From Caulobacteraceae bacterium (GTDB lineage Bacteria > Pseudomonadota > Alphaproteobacteria > Caulobacterales > Caulobacteraceae): DNA of 10,403 nt. The notes under the pieces are model-generated. The model was given only the letters and a program-made list of their open reading frames with translations. It ran no database searches and was not told the DNA's origin. Location of the stretch: the NCBI GenBank assembly GCA_947456005.1, contig CANGRP010000069.1:1-10403 (forward strand). The letters run 5' to 3'. Below are positions 1-6,932 of this stretch, piece after piece. The position numbers and the translations under genes were made by a program. Positions within the stretch are counted from its first letter, which is position 1. The number at the start of each line of letters is the position of its first letter.

Positions 1-322
1 CGGCGTGGTGGTCAGCCAGCTCGACTGGATCGGCACCATTCGCTACTCGGACGTCATTCTCCAGGCGATCCAGGCCAAGACCCGGACCGACCAGGAGACC
101 CTGACCGCCCGTGCGCAGGTCGCCAAGGCCCAGGCCCAGGCTGAAGCGCAGATCGCCGCTGCCCGCGGCGAGGCGGAATCGATCCGGATCATCAACCAGG
201 CCCTGGCCGCCAACCCGCGCTATGTGGACCTGAAGGCCGTCGAGAAGTGGGACGGCAAGATGCCCCAGGTGACCGGGTCGGGCGGCGCGCCGTTCATCAA
301 CCTCAGGGAAGACGCTCGCTGA
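1..322 (+). CDS. SPFH/prohibitin-family membrane-associated protein, C-terminal fragment
   Basis: This is the 3' end of a gene entering from the left edge; the first complete codon is at base 2 and the stop is TGA at 320-322. The visible 106 residues show the typical tail of SPFH (stomatin/prohibitin/flotillin/HflK-HflC) proteins. There is an Ala/Gln/Glu-rich helical stretch (AQVAKAQAQAEAQIAAARGEA), likely a coiled coil used for ring assembly. After it come a motif like NQALAANPRYVDLKAVEKWDGK and a Gly-rich end (VTGSGGAPFINL), as in prohibitin-like proteins of alphaproteobacteria. Family members scaffold inner-membrane microdomains or modulate the FtsH protease. Which of these applies here cannot be told without the N-terminal membrane anchor and SPFH domain. 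The GTG at base 5 is an internal valine, not a start. The gene's end overlaps the end of the convergent fbpC by 20 bp. Confidence 0.85.
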   Translation, partial: GVVVSQLDWIGTIRYSDVILQAIQAKTRTDQETLTARAQVAKAQAQAEAQIAAARGEAESIRIINQALAANPRYVDLKAVEKWDGKMPQVTGSGGAPFINLREDAR

Positions 323-1355
323 CCTGAGGCTCGCCGGCGTCGCCGAACACCACGGCGCCGGCGGGGTCGAGCCGGACGCGCACGGTCTCGCCGGCGGCGG
401 GCGCCGCCTGCCTCCAGCGGAGTGAGGCGGCGACGCCGCCAAGGTCCAGGGTGAGCCGATAGCCGTCCCCCGCGAAGCGGCGGGCCAGAACGCGAACCGC
501 CGCACCATCTCCCGCAGGCTGCAAGGCCTCCGGGCGAAGGCCGACCCGGACGGGACCATCGTTCACACCCGGCGCGGCAAGGGCGCCCAGGACCGTTTCG
601 ACGCGCCCGGCGACCGCCATCCCCGGGATGTCGACCATCTCCCCCAGAAGCCGCGCCGCCACCAGGCCGACCGGCTGCCGGTAGAGGACTTCCGGGCTCC
701 CCGCCTGGAGAATTCGCCCATCCGACATCAGGAAGAGGTCGTCGGCGATGGCCATGGCCTCTTCGGGGTCGTGGGTGACCACAAGGACGGTCGCGCCCAG
801 CCGTCGCAGGTCGTCCAGCAGGGCGCTGCGGACGGCTTCCTTCAGCACCCCGTCCAGTCCGGAGAAGGGCTCGTCGAGCAGAAGGACCGAGGGCGCCCGC
901 GCCAGGGCCCGGGCGATCGCCACCCTCTGCTGTTCCCCGCCGGACAGGCTGTGCGGCCACGCCGACGCCAGCCGCGCGATCTGGAACTGGTCCAGCAGGC
1001 GATGCACCTCCCGCCGCCGGTCCGCCCGGGACAGGCCGGAAAGGCCGAATCCGACGTTGGCCTCGACGTCGAGGTGCGGGAAGAGCGCGTTGTCCTGGAA
1101 GACCAGGCCCACCCCGCGCGCCTCCGGCGGCGCCGCTGACGCCGCGGAGGCGACGCACTGGCCTCCGATCCGGATTTCTCCCTGGTCCGGGCGATCCAGC
1201 CCGGCGACCAGGCGCAGGAGGGTGCTCTTGCCGCAGCCTGAGGGGCCCAGCAGGCAGGCGATCCGTCCCGGGTGAAGCTCCAGGCTGACGGAGTCGACCA
1301 CCACGCGGGATCCGAAACGTCGGGAAACCTGGCGAAGTTCAAGCAGGGGGGTCAT
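303..1355 (-). CDS. fbpC: Ferric iron ABC transporter, ATP-binding subunit (FbpC-like)
   Basis: The 350-residue cytoplasmic ATPase powers iron uptake through the neighbouring permease. All ABC motifs are intact: Walker A GPSGCGKST (37-45), Q-loop Gln87 in VFQDNALFPH, signature LSGGEQQR (137-144), Walker B VLLLDEP (157-163) and the switch His195 in VVTHDPEEA. Residues from about 235 to the end form the TOBE-like regulatory tail found in FbpC/PotA/MalK-type ATPases (VGLRPEAL at 271-278). The start is the ATG at 1355-1353. A Shine-Dalgarno AAGGGAG lies 8 nt upstream, and the ATGA overlap with the permease stop implies translational coupling. The open frame continues upstream to 2036 only as a shadow of fbpB. 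Assignment to iron rather than another substrate rests on the adjacent binding protein. The 3' end overlaps the convergent SPFH gene by 20 bp. Confidence 0.92.
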   Translation of the reverse strand: MTPLLELRQVSRRFGSRVVVDSVSLELHPGRIACLLGPSGCGKSTLLRLVAGLDRPDQGEIRIGGQCVASAASAAPPEARGVGLVFQDNALFPHLDVEANVGFGLSGLSRADRRREVHRLLDQFQIARLASAWPHSLSGGEQQRVAIARALARAPSVLLLDEPFSGLDGVLKEAVRSALLDDLRRLGATVLVVTHDPEEAMAIADDLFLMSDGRILQAGSPEVLYRQPVGLVAARLLGEMVDIPGMAVAGRVETVLGALAAPGVNDGPVRVGLRPEALQPAGDGAAVRVLARRFAGDGYRLTLDLGGVAASLRWRQAAPAAGETVRVRLDPAGAVVFGDAGEPQVSERLP

Positions 1356-2911
1356 GGGCGAGTCTCCCTTCCGTTCGGCGGGGCCGCAGCGGCGATCCGT
1401 CCCGTCAGCCAGATCACGGCGGGCAGGGAGAGGAGAAGGATCAACAGGGACGGCGCCCCGGCCTGTCCCAGCCGCTCGTCCAGGGCGTAGTTGTTGGCGA
1501 TCACCGCCAGGGTGTCGAAGTTGAAGGGTCTCAGGATGAGGGTGGCCGGAAGCTCCTTCAGGATGTCCACCAACACGATAAGCCCGGCGGTCAGGAGCGA
1601 GCCGCCGGCGAGGGGAAGCCGGATCGACAGGACACTGCCGATCTCGCTCCGACCCAGTGTCTGCGCCGCCTGCGGCAGGGAGGGGCGGATGCGGGTCAGT
1701 CCGGCGTCGATGGGCTCCAGGGCGGCGGCCATGAGCCTCGCCGCATAGGCCAGCACCAGCAGGACCAGGGCCAGGGCGGTTCCGGACCCCGGAGAAAGGC
1801 TCCAGATCACCCCTGCGGGCGCGAGGAGGCCGATGGCCATGACGGCTCCGGGCGTCGCATAGCCCAGGCTGGCGAGCCGGACGAGTTGCGGGCGGCGCTC
1901 GGATCCCAGGGCCAGCAGGGCTGCGAGGCCGACGGTCACCAGCGCCCCGGCGAGGCCAAGGCCCAGGCTGTTCCGCGCGGCGACCGCAAGGCGGCTCCAA
2001 TCCGGCGACTGCGCCCCGAGGTGGGCGAGCAGCCACCCGGCGGGGACCAGGAGGCCGGCGCAGAGCAGGAAGAGGCAGAAGGCTGCAGCAGCCAGGCCTG
2101 GCCCCCGGCCGAGGGGGACCGGGTCCGGGGATCGCCAGCGGGTCTTGCCCGTCTCATGTACGCGGCCCCTCCGACCCGCCCGTTCGATCCAAAGCAGCAC
2201 GGCCGCCGCCGCCAGGAGGGGCAGGGCGAACCGGGCGGCGCTGACGGTGGAGCCATAGACCGACCAGGCCCGGACCACGCCGGTGGTCAGGGTCTGGACG
2301 CTCAGGAAGTGCACGGCGCCGTAGTCCGCCAGCGTCTCCATGACGGCCAGGGCGACACCGGCCCCCAGGGCCGGGCGGGTCAGGGGCAGGGCGACCCTGA
2401 AGAAGGCGGCGGTGCTCCCGAGCCCCAGCATCCGGGCGGCGTCCATGGCCGAGCCTGGAAGGTTCAGGAAGGCCGCCCGCATGGCGAGGAAGACATAGGG
2501 ATAGAAGGCCGCCGAGAGGACAAAGACTGCGCCTCCGGGGCTTCGGATCTCGAAGGGCAGGTCCTGGCCAGTGGTCTCCCGGAGCGTGCTCCGGAGCGGT
2601 CCCGCCACGTCCAGGAGATCGGCGTAGCCATAGGCGAGGGCGAAGGCGGGCATGGCCAGGGGCAGGGCGAGCGCCCAGGTGAAGACCGACCGTCCCGGGA
2701 ACCTGTGCATCACCACAAGCCACGCCGCCACGGCGCCGGCGACGGCGGTGAGCGCTCCGACGCACAGCGCCAGGACAGCCGTCGTCCCGGCGTATCTCAG
2801 GACGTCGGACAGGGGGATCCGTGCGGCGCCCTCGCCGAAGGCCGCCGCCATGACGCCGGACAGGGGCAGAAGGACTACAGCCGCCGCACAGGCGGCCAGC
2901 ACGCCGATCAC
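1352..2911 (-). CDS. fbpB: Ferric iron ABC transporter, permease subunit (FbpB-like, two fused halves)
   Basis: The 519-residue inner-membrane permease has the duplicated architecture of FbpB/FutB proteins: two membrane domains, each with about six hydrophobic segments, joined by a polar linker near residues 243-270. Each half carries an EAA coupling loop that docks onto the ATPase: the first around residues 157-180 (DAARMLGLGSTAAFFRVALP), the second around 414-436 (QAAQTLGRSEIGSVLSIRLP). The segment ILKELPATLILRPFNFDTLA (450-469) is characteristic of iron permeases of this type. The start is taken as GTG at 2911-2909, 35 nt after the fbpA stop. No good Shine-Dalgarno is visible there and no ATG is available. 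A CTG at 2950 that overlaps the fbpA stop would add 13 residues, so the N-terminus is uncertain. The stop overlaps the fbpC start (ATGA). Confidence 0.93.
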   Translation of the reverse strand: MIGVLAACAAAVVLLPLSGVMAAAFGEGAARIPLSDVLRYAGTTAVLALCVGALTAVAGAVAAWLVVMHRFPGRSVFTWALALPLAMPAFALAYGYADLLDVAGPLRSTLRETTGQDLPFEIRSPGGAVFVLSAAFYPYVFLAMRAAFLNLPGSAMDAARMLGLGSTAAFFRVALPLTRPALGAGVALAVMETLADYGAVHFLSVQTLTTGVVRAWSVYGSTVSAARFALPLLAAAAVLLWIERAGRRGRVHETGKTRWRSPDPVPLGRGPGLAAAAFCLFLLCAGLLVPAGWLLAHLGAQSPDWSRLAVAARNSLGLGLAGALVTVGLAALLALGSERRPQLVRLASLGYATPGAVMAIGLLAPAGVIWSLSPGSGTALALVLLVLAYAARLMAAALEPIDAGLTRIRPSLPQAAQTLGRSEIGSVLSIRLPLAGGSLLTAGLIVLVDILKELPATLILRPFNFDTLAVIANNYALDERLGQAGAPSLLILLLSLPAVIWLTGRIAAAAPPNGRETRP

Positions 2912-2946
2912 CCGGGAGCCGGGGGTCCCGAATGACGGGCGGGGGC

Positions 2947-3972
2947 TCAGCGCCAGCCCGCCGCGCTCATGATGGACTGGGCCTCCGGTTGGCGGCGGGC
3001 GAAGGCCGAGGCGCTCATGGGGTGCGCCTTGAAGCCCGCATAGGCCCGGACCGACTCCGGCGCCTCCACCTCCGGCGAGACCGGGAACTCGGAGTTATTC
3101 GCCGCAATGTGGGGCTGGGCCTCCGGGGAGGTCAGGAACTCCATGAGCCGGACCGCGTTCTCCCGGTTGGGCGAGGCTTTCGCAAGGCCCAGGCCGGCGA
3201 TGTTCACGTGGGTTCCCTGGCCGTCCAGGCTGGGGAAGGCCAGCTTGACTTTCTCGGTGACGGCCCGGTCCGCCTCGTCCTTTCCGGACGCCATGCCCAG
3301 GTAATAATAGCTGTTGGTGATCGCGACTTCGCAGACCCCGGCGCCGACGGCCCGGATCTGGTCACGGTCTCCGCCCTCAGGAGGGCGGGCCATGTTGGCG
3401 ACCACGCCCCTGGCCCAGGCCTCGGCCTTTTTCGGGCCCCAGGACTCGATCAGGGCGCCCACCAGGGACAGATTGTAGATGCTGTCCGAGGACCGGACGC
3501 AGATCTTGCCGCGGAAACGCGGCCCCGCCAGCTCGGCGTAGTCATCGACCTCCTCGGGCTTCACCCTGGCCGCGTCATAGGCGACCACCCGCGCCCGCCG
3601 GGAGAAGCCGAACCAGGCGCCGTCCGGCTCCCTCAGTGCGGCGGGAACTCGCGCCTCGAGGGTTTCCGACTTGAGCGGCTGAAAGAGCCCCGCCTCCTGG
3701 GCCCTCCACAGCGCTCCGGCGTCGGCGGCGATGAAGACGTCGGCGGGGCTGTTGGCGCCCTCGGCCTTCAGGCGGGCGACAAGCTCATCCGCCTTCCCCT
3801 CGATCCTGTTGACCTTGATCCCCGTCTCACGGGTGAACTGCTCATAGAGGGCCAGGTCGCTGTCGTAGTGCCGGGCGGTGTAGACGTTCACCACCTTCTC
3901 GGCAGGCGAGGGGGCGGAGCAGGCCGCGACCCCGAGGAGGGAGACGGAGAGGAGCTTCAGGAAGGATTTCAC
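2947..3972 (-). CDS. fbpA: Ferric iron ABC transporter, substrate-binding lipoprotein (FbpA/FutA-like)
   Basis: The 341-residue protein binds Fe3+ outside the inner membrane and hands it to FbpB. The N-terminus is a lipoprotein signal (KSFLKLLSVSLLGVAAC) with a VAAC lipobox, so Cys18 is probably lipidated and the protein tethered rather than freely periplasmic. The mature start, VNVYTARHYDSD (28-39), matches the FbpA family opening with its His-Tyr pair (H35, Y36). The hallmark tyrosine cluster that coordinates iron is present as NSYYYLGM (Y222-Y224). IEGKADELVARLKAEG (57-72) is another family block. The start is GTG at 3972-3970, with GAAAGG 8 nt upstream; the open frame to 4035 is just upstream sequence and would spoil the signal peptide. 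First gene of the fbpABC operon, behind a Fur-box-like site. Confidence 0.94.
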   Translation of the reverse strand: MKSFLKLLSVSLLGVAACSAPSPAEKVVNVYTARHYDSDLALYEQFTRETGIKVNRIEGKADELVARLKAEGANSPADVFIAADAGALWRAQEAGLFQPLKSETLEARVPAALREPDGAWFGFSRRARVVAYDAARVKPEEVDDYAELAGPRFRGKICVRSSDSIYNLSLVGALIESWGPKKAEAWARGVVANMARPPEGGDRDQIRAVGAGVCEVAITNSYYYLGMASGKDEADRAVTEKVKLAFPSLDGQGTHVNIAGLGLAKASPNRENAVRLMEFLTSPEAQPHIAANNSEFPVSPEVEAPESVRAYAGFKAHPMSASAFARRQPEAQSIMSAAGWR

Positions 3973-4018
3973 GGATCGTGCCTTTCGGACGGCGGCGATG
4001 TTCAGCGGCGAACTTGAA

Positions 4019-4035
4019 TTGAGAACCGTTCGCAA
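4019..4035. promoter_or_regulatory. Candidate Fur box in front of fbpA
   Basis: TTGAGAACCGTTCGCAA is an 8-1-8 inverted repeat with a single mismatched pair (TTGAGAAC versus the complement of GTTCGCAA). It closely resembles the TGAGAAT-N-ATTCTCA form of the Fur consensus, and it is an AT-richer island in very GC-rich DNA. It lies 46 nt upstream of the fbpA start, where an iron-loaded repressor would block transcription. RirA and Irr, the other alphaproteobacterial iron regulators, use different motifs, which makes Fur the better guess. Binding itself is inferred. Confidence 0.6.
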
Positions 4036-4037
4036 AC

Positions 4038-4066
4038 CTGATGCACCGCGGGTCGTCGGGCGTCAA
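4038..4066 (-). promoter_or_regulatory. Candidate fbpABC promoter
   Basis: On the minus strand, TTGACG at 4066-4061 is a perfect alphaproteobacterial housekeeping -35 element. It is followed after 17 nt by CATCAG (4043-4038), a weak -10. Transcription would then start near 4031, inside the Fur-box-like repeat, which is a classic repressor position. The poor -10 keeps this tentative. Confidence 0.35.
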
Positions 4067-4084
4067 GGGGAGGGCCCTCTCCCC
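4067..4084 (-). terminator. Hairpin between the photolyase gene and fbpA, possible terminator
   Basis: GGGGAG (4067-4072) can pair with CTCCCC (4079-4084) around a 6-nt loop. In the leftward direction the stem follows the photolyase stop by about 40 nt and is followed by only two T residues, so it would be a weak intrinsic terminator at best. Its position separates the photolyase transcript from the iron operon. The rest of the 151-bp gap (3973-4123) holds the promoter and Fur-box candidates listed separately. Confidence 0.35.
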
Positions 4085-4123
4085 GGCCCCCAATCTTCAC
4101 GTCGCCGGTCTGAGGCGTCCCTG

Positions 4124-5662
4124 TCATTCGAAGTCCAACGCCAGCTGGAGGCTCTCCTTGGGCTTTTCGCGGCCTCGCCGCCTGTCGCCCGCTCCGGGCA
4201 AGCCGGACTTGCGGCTTCCATGCTTGGTGGCGATGATCCGTGCGGCCCCCTTGTGGCGGCTGTCGCGGCGCAGGGCGTGGAGGGTCTCGCGGGCCGCCCG
4301 CATGGCTCCAGCATTTTCGACGATCGGTGCGGGATAGCCGAGGCTTGCCGCCCCCTCCCAGCGCCAGGGCTCCTGCAGGAAGGCGTCGGGGACGGTGGCG
4401 AGCTCAGGAACCCAGGCCCGGACGAAGGCGCCGTCGGGATCCTGGTCGTGACCCTGCTTCACGGGGTTGTAGATCCGCAGCGTATTGATGCCCGTCGTGC
4501 CCGACTGCATCTGCACCTGCGGCCAGTGGATTCCCGCATCATAGTCCACGAACTTCCGCGCCAGGTGCAGGCCGCTTTCGCGCCAGGGAAGCCAGAGGTG
4601 ATAGCTGGCGAAGGACATCAGCATGGCGCGCATGCGGAAGTTGATCCAGCCGTGGGCGTCCAGCGCCCGCATGCAGGCGTCGAGGAAGGGGTAGCCGGTC
4701 AGGCCCCGGCTCCAGGCTTCGAGGCGGTCCGGATCAGCCTCGCTGGGGCGCACGCCGTCGTAGGCGCGGTGCAGGTTCTCGAACTCGATCCGGGGCTCGT
4801 CCTCCAGCTTCTGGACGAAGTGGCAGCGCCAGTGCTGGCGCCCCGAGAAGGAGGCGAGCGACCCCCGCCATCGTCCCGCATCTGGAGCGGCCGACATCCG
4901 GATCTCGCGCTGGCGCGCCCAAGTGGCCTGGGCGACCTCCCGCATGGAGATCGTCCCCCAGGTGAGGTGAGGCGAGAGCCGCGAACTGGAGCCATAGGCC
5001 GTGAGCGGGCTCGACATCTCCCGGCGATAGTCGCGGCCGCGCCGGGACAGGAAGCTCTCCAGCACCTTCAGCGCGGCGGCGCGGCCCCCTGCCTGGCGAT
5101 GGGGACAGGGATCGGGCGCCAGACCGAGCTCGTCCGCTGACGGCGCCCGACCTGGCCAGTCCCCGCCGAGGGGAACAAGGGCCTCGGGCGGCGGCGCCGT
5201 CGGCCTCGCCATGTCCCGGTCCCAGGCCTGGGCCCAGCCGTTCCTGGACTTCAGGCGGCGGATCACGCCGAACTGGCGTTCCTCGCGCCAGGGAACGCCC
5301 GCCGCCTTCGCCCAGGCGCCAACGGCCAGGTCCCGGGCGTAGGTCCAGCCGTTCCCGGTCTCCTCGTGGCTCCAGAGGCCGGCGACGCCGTGACGCTCGT
5401 GGATCCGGCCCAGCACCTCCACCGCCTCGCCGACCTCGACGCACAGGGGCTGGCCCAGCCCAGCCAGCGAAGCCGCCAGCTCTTCGAGGCACTCCGCCGC
5501 GAAGGCCCACTGCCTTCCGGAGGCGTCCGGCTGGGCCCAGAGCCCGGGCTCGACGATGTAGAGGGGCAGCACCGGCCCGGCGGCGGCGGCCAGGGCGAGG
5601 GGGCGGTGGTCAACGATGCGCAAGTCGCGCTTGAACCAGACTACCTGCAGGGGACGCCTCAC
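4124..5662 (-). CDS. Photolyase/cryptochrome-family flavoprotein, standard domain order
   Basis: The 512-residue protein has the normal photolyase layout. An N-terminal alpha/beta antenna-type domain (VVWFKRDLRIVDHRPLALA, 7-25) is followed by a helical FAD-binding domain from about residue 200 (SSPLTAYGSSSRLSPHLTWG, 217-236). The tail has GLTGYPFLDACMRALDAHGWINFRMRAML (split: 320-334 and 335-347). The family repairs pyrimidine dimers with blue light, or senses blue light. By eye against E. coli PhrB, W317 and W360 match the first two tryptophans of the electron-transfer triad. The region FVDYDAGIHWPQVQMQSGTT (371-390) lacks the class I WQW signature; W380 may substitute. It therefore belongs to a divergent clade, and repair versus signalling is open. 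The start is GTG at 5662, with a perfect AGGAGG 7 nt upstream and a GTGA overlap with the preceding gene. A basic tail (about 466-502) ends in QLALDF. Confidence 0.9.
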   Translation of the reverse strand: MRRPLQVVWFKRDLRIVDHRPLALAAAAGPVLPLYIVEPGLWAQPDASGRQWAFAAECLEELAASLAGLGQPLCVEVGEAVEVLGRIHERHGVAGLWSHEETGNGWTYARDLAVGAWAKAAGVPWREERQFGVIRRLKSRNGWAQAWDRDMARPTAPPPEALVPLGGDWPGRAPSADELGLAPDPCPHRQAGGRAAALKVLESFLSRRGRDYRREMSSPLTAYGSSSRLSPHLTWGTISMREVAQATWARQREIRMSAAPDAGRWRGSLASFSGRQHWRCHFVQKLEDEPRIEFENLHRAYDGVRPSEADPDRLEAWSRGLTGYPFLDACMRALDAHGWINFRMRAMLMSFASYHLWLPWRESGLHLARKFVDYDAGIHWPQVQMQSGTTGINTLRIYNPVKQGHDQDPDGAFVRAWVPELATVPDAFLQEPWRWEGAASLGYPAPIVENAGAMRAARETLHALRRDSRHKGAARIIATKHGSRKSGLPGAGDRRRGREKPKESLQLALDFE

Positions 5663-6858
5663 CGGACCCCCTCCTGTTCCAGCAAGGCCGGGATCTGCTT
5701 GCGGAAGGCGAAGAAGCCTGCCGTTGCATGGGGCCAGAAGCGGGAGTCCCAGCCGCGGCGGACCTGGATGAGACGCAGGCCCTCGGCCTCAAGCGCCCGC
5801 GCGGCCTGGGTCAGGGCGTCCGCTGTGGGACCCACTGGCGCATAGGGGGTGACAAGGGTCCGCACCTGCGCCCCCTGGGCTGCGGCGACCAGGGCGTCGG
5901 TATCGAGGCGGTCCATGAGGGTCACGGGCCCTGCCATCCGCCCCGCCAGGCGGTTGGCGGCGTCCCTTGCCGCACCGGCTGCGAACCGGCCGGAGGCTTC
6001 GCCGAGGGACAGGCGGGGATCTGCTGTGACGACCGCTGCGGCTGCGGCCGCCAGGTCGATTCCTGCAAGCTCGGGGGCCATGTCCTCCGGCGTCGCCAGC
6101 AGCAGGAAGGGTCCTGGAGGCGGGGCGTCGGCGGCGGGCGGCAGGGTGGCCGGGGGTTCGGGCGCCGCCTCCGCCAGGGGAGGGGCCTCCGTCGCCAGGC
6201 CGGTGGGGGCGAAGCGGCCGCCGGTGAAGCGGGCGATGTTCTCCCGGGTCGCCAGATAGGTCTTTCCCGGGGTCTGGAGGCCCGCCACCCACCGCCAGGA
6301 CAGGGTGTTGCTTGCCGGGTCAGCGTCGACGAGCTGGCGCAGGAAGAGATCCGCCCCCAGGGCCCAGGGCAGGCGCAGGGTGAAGATCCAGATCGAGGCG
6401 AACCACATGCGCGCATGGTTGTGCAGGTATCCGGTCCGGGCGAGTTCGCGGGCCCAGTCGTCGAAGCCCTCCACGCCTGTGCGGCCCGCCTCGGCGTCGG
6501 CGAGGGCCCGCGCATCCGTCAGGCCGTCCCGCTGGCGGTCGCGGGTCTCCAGGAACCGAGTCCAGGTGAAAGGCCGCATTTCCAGCCAGCCCTTCCAGTA
6601 GGTGCGCCAAAGCACCTCCTGGATGAACTTGTCCGCGCCGGCGAGCCCATGGGCCTGCATGACCGCATCGACCACCTCGGCTTCCGTGATCACCCGGTGG
6701 CGCAGGTAGGGGGAAAGTCCTGAGACGGCGTTGGGTCGCCCGGGACCCGGGTCCAGGTTCCGGCCCTCCGCATAGGCGCGTCCCGCCGCTGGGACAAAGC
6801 CGGCGAGGCGCTCCAGGGCGGCCTGGCGGGTCGGCGGGAACATCCCGGGTTCTGGCAC
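5659..6858 (-). CDS. Photolyase-like FAD-binding protein with apparently swapped domain order
   Basis: This 399-residue protein starts directly with the photolyase FAD-binding helical domain, without the usual N-terminal antenna domain. Visible blocks are SGLSPYLRHRVIT (46-58), FIQEVLWRTYWKGWLE (78-93), TGYLHNHARMWFASIW (142-157) and DPASNTLSWRWVAGLQT (180-196). N184, W188 and W190 align with the FAD-contacting Asn378 and the WQW of E. coli photolyase. W165 matches the middle triad tryptophan, but the outer one (W306) aligns with A122. A Pro/Ala-rich linker (222-250) leads to an alpha/beta-looking C-terminal domain (250-399). That domain's end, ATAGFFAFRKQIPALL, recalls the FTPFKNAW segment that closes the antenna domain of standard photolyases. 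The start is GTG at 6858 with AGAGG 6 nt upstream; the ATG at 6843 has no ribosome site. Its stop overlaps the next photolyase gene by 4 bp. DNA repair or light sensing are both possible. Confidence 0.88.
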   Translation of the reverse strand: MPEPGMFPPTRQAALERLAGFVPAAGRAYAEGRNLDPGPGRPNAVSGLSPYLRHRVITEAEVVDAVMQAHGLAGADKFIQEVLWRTYWKGWLEMRPFTWTRFLETRDRQRDGLTDARALADAEAGRTGVEGFDDWARELARTGYLHNHARMWFASIWIFTLRLPWALGADLFLRQLVDADPASNTLSWRWVAGLQTPGKTYLATRENIARFTGGRFAPTGLATEAPPLAEAAPEPPATLPPAADAPPPGPFLLLATPEDMAPELAGIDLAAAAAAVVTADPRLSLGEASGRFAAGAARDAANRLAGRMAGPVTLMDRLDTDALVAAAQGAQVRTLVTPYAPVGPTADALTQAARALEAEGLRLIQVRRGWDSRFWPHATAGFFAFRKQIPALLEQEGVR

Positions 6859-6932
6859 GGCCTTCCTCTGGTCCCGTCGTCGGTGCGGGGCGGCCTCCGC
6901 CTGTCCCCATGCTGGCCATATGTCCCCACGCC
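6859..6932. other. selA-photolyase gap with a short direct repeat and no clear terminator
   Basis: TGTCCCCA occurs at 6902-6909 and, as part of tgtccccacg, at 6921-6928 (second copy offset within 1-2 bases), about two helical turns apart. A small GGCGG/CCGCC stem (6889-6893 with 6897-6901, 3-nt loop) has no T tract after it on the minus strand. The ribosome site AGAGG for the photolyase-like gene is at 6865-6869. The gap may therefore be read through from selA, or the repeat may be an operator for a separate photolyase promoter; I see no convincing -35/-10 pair. Confidence 0.3.

Noticed and set aside
1356..2036. N-terminal extension of the fbpC frame
   Set aside because: It overlaps fbpB in another frame; the ATG at 1355 with AAGGGAG and ATGA coupling is the natural start.
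2932..4017. Plus-strand open frame of 361 codons over fbpA
   Set aside because: It is an antisense shadow without recognisable motifs; the minus strand encodes a full FbpA.
3998..5140. Plus-strand open frame of 380 codons over the photolyase gene
   Set aside because: It is an antisense shadow; the opposite strand has conserved photolyase blocks throughout.
6859..6932. LexA/SOS box in front of the photolyase pair
   Set aside because: No GTTC-N7-GTTC spacing typical of alphaproteobacterial LexA sites is present.
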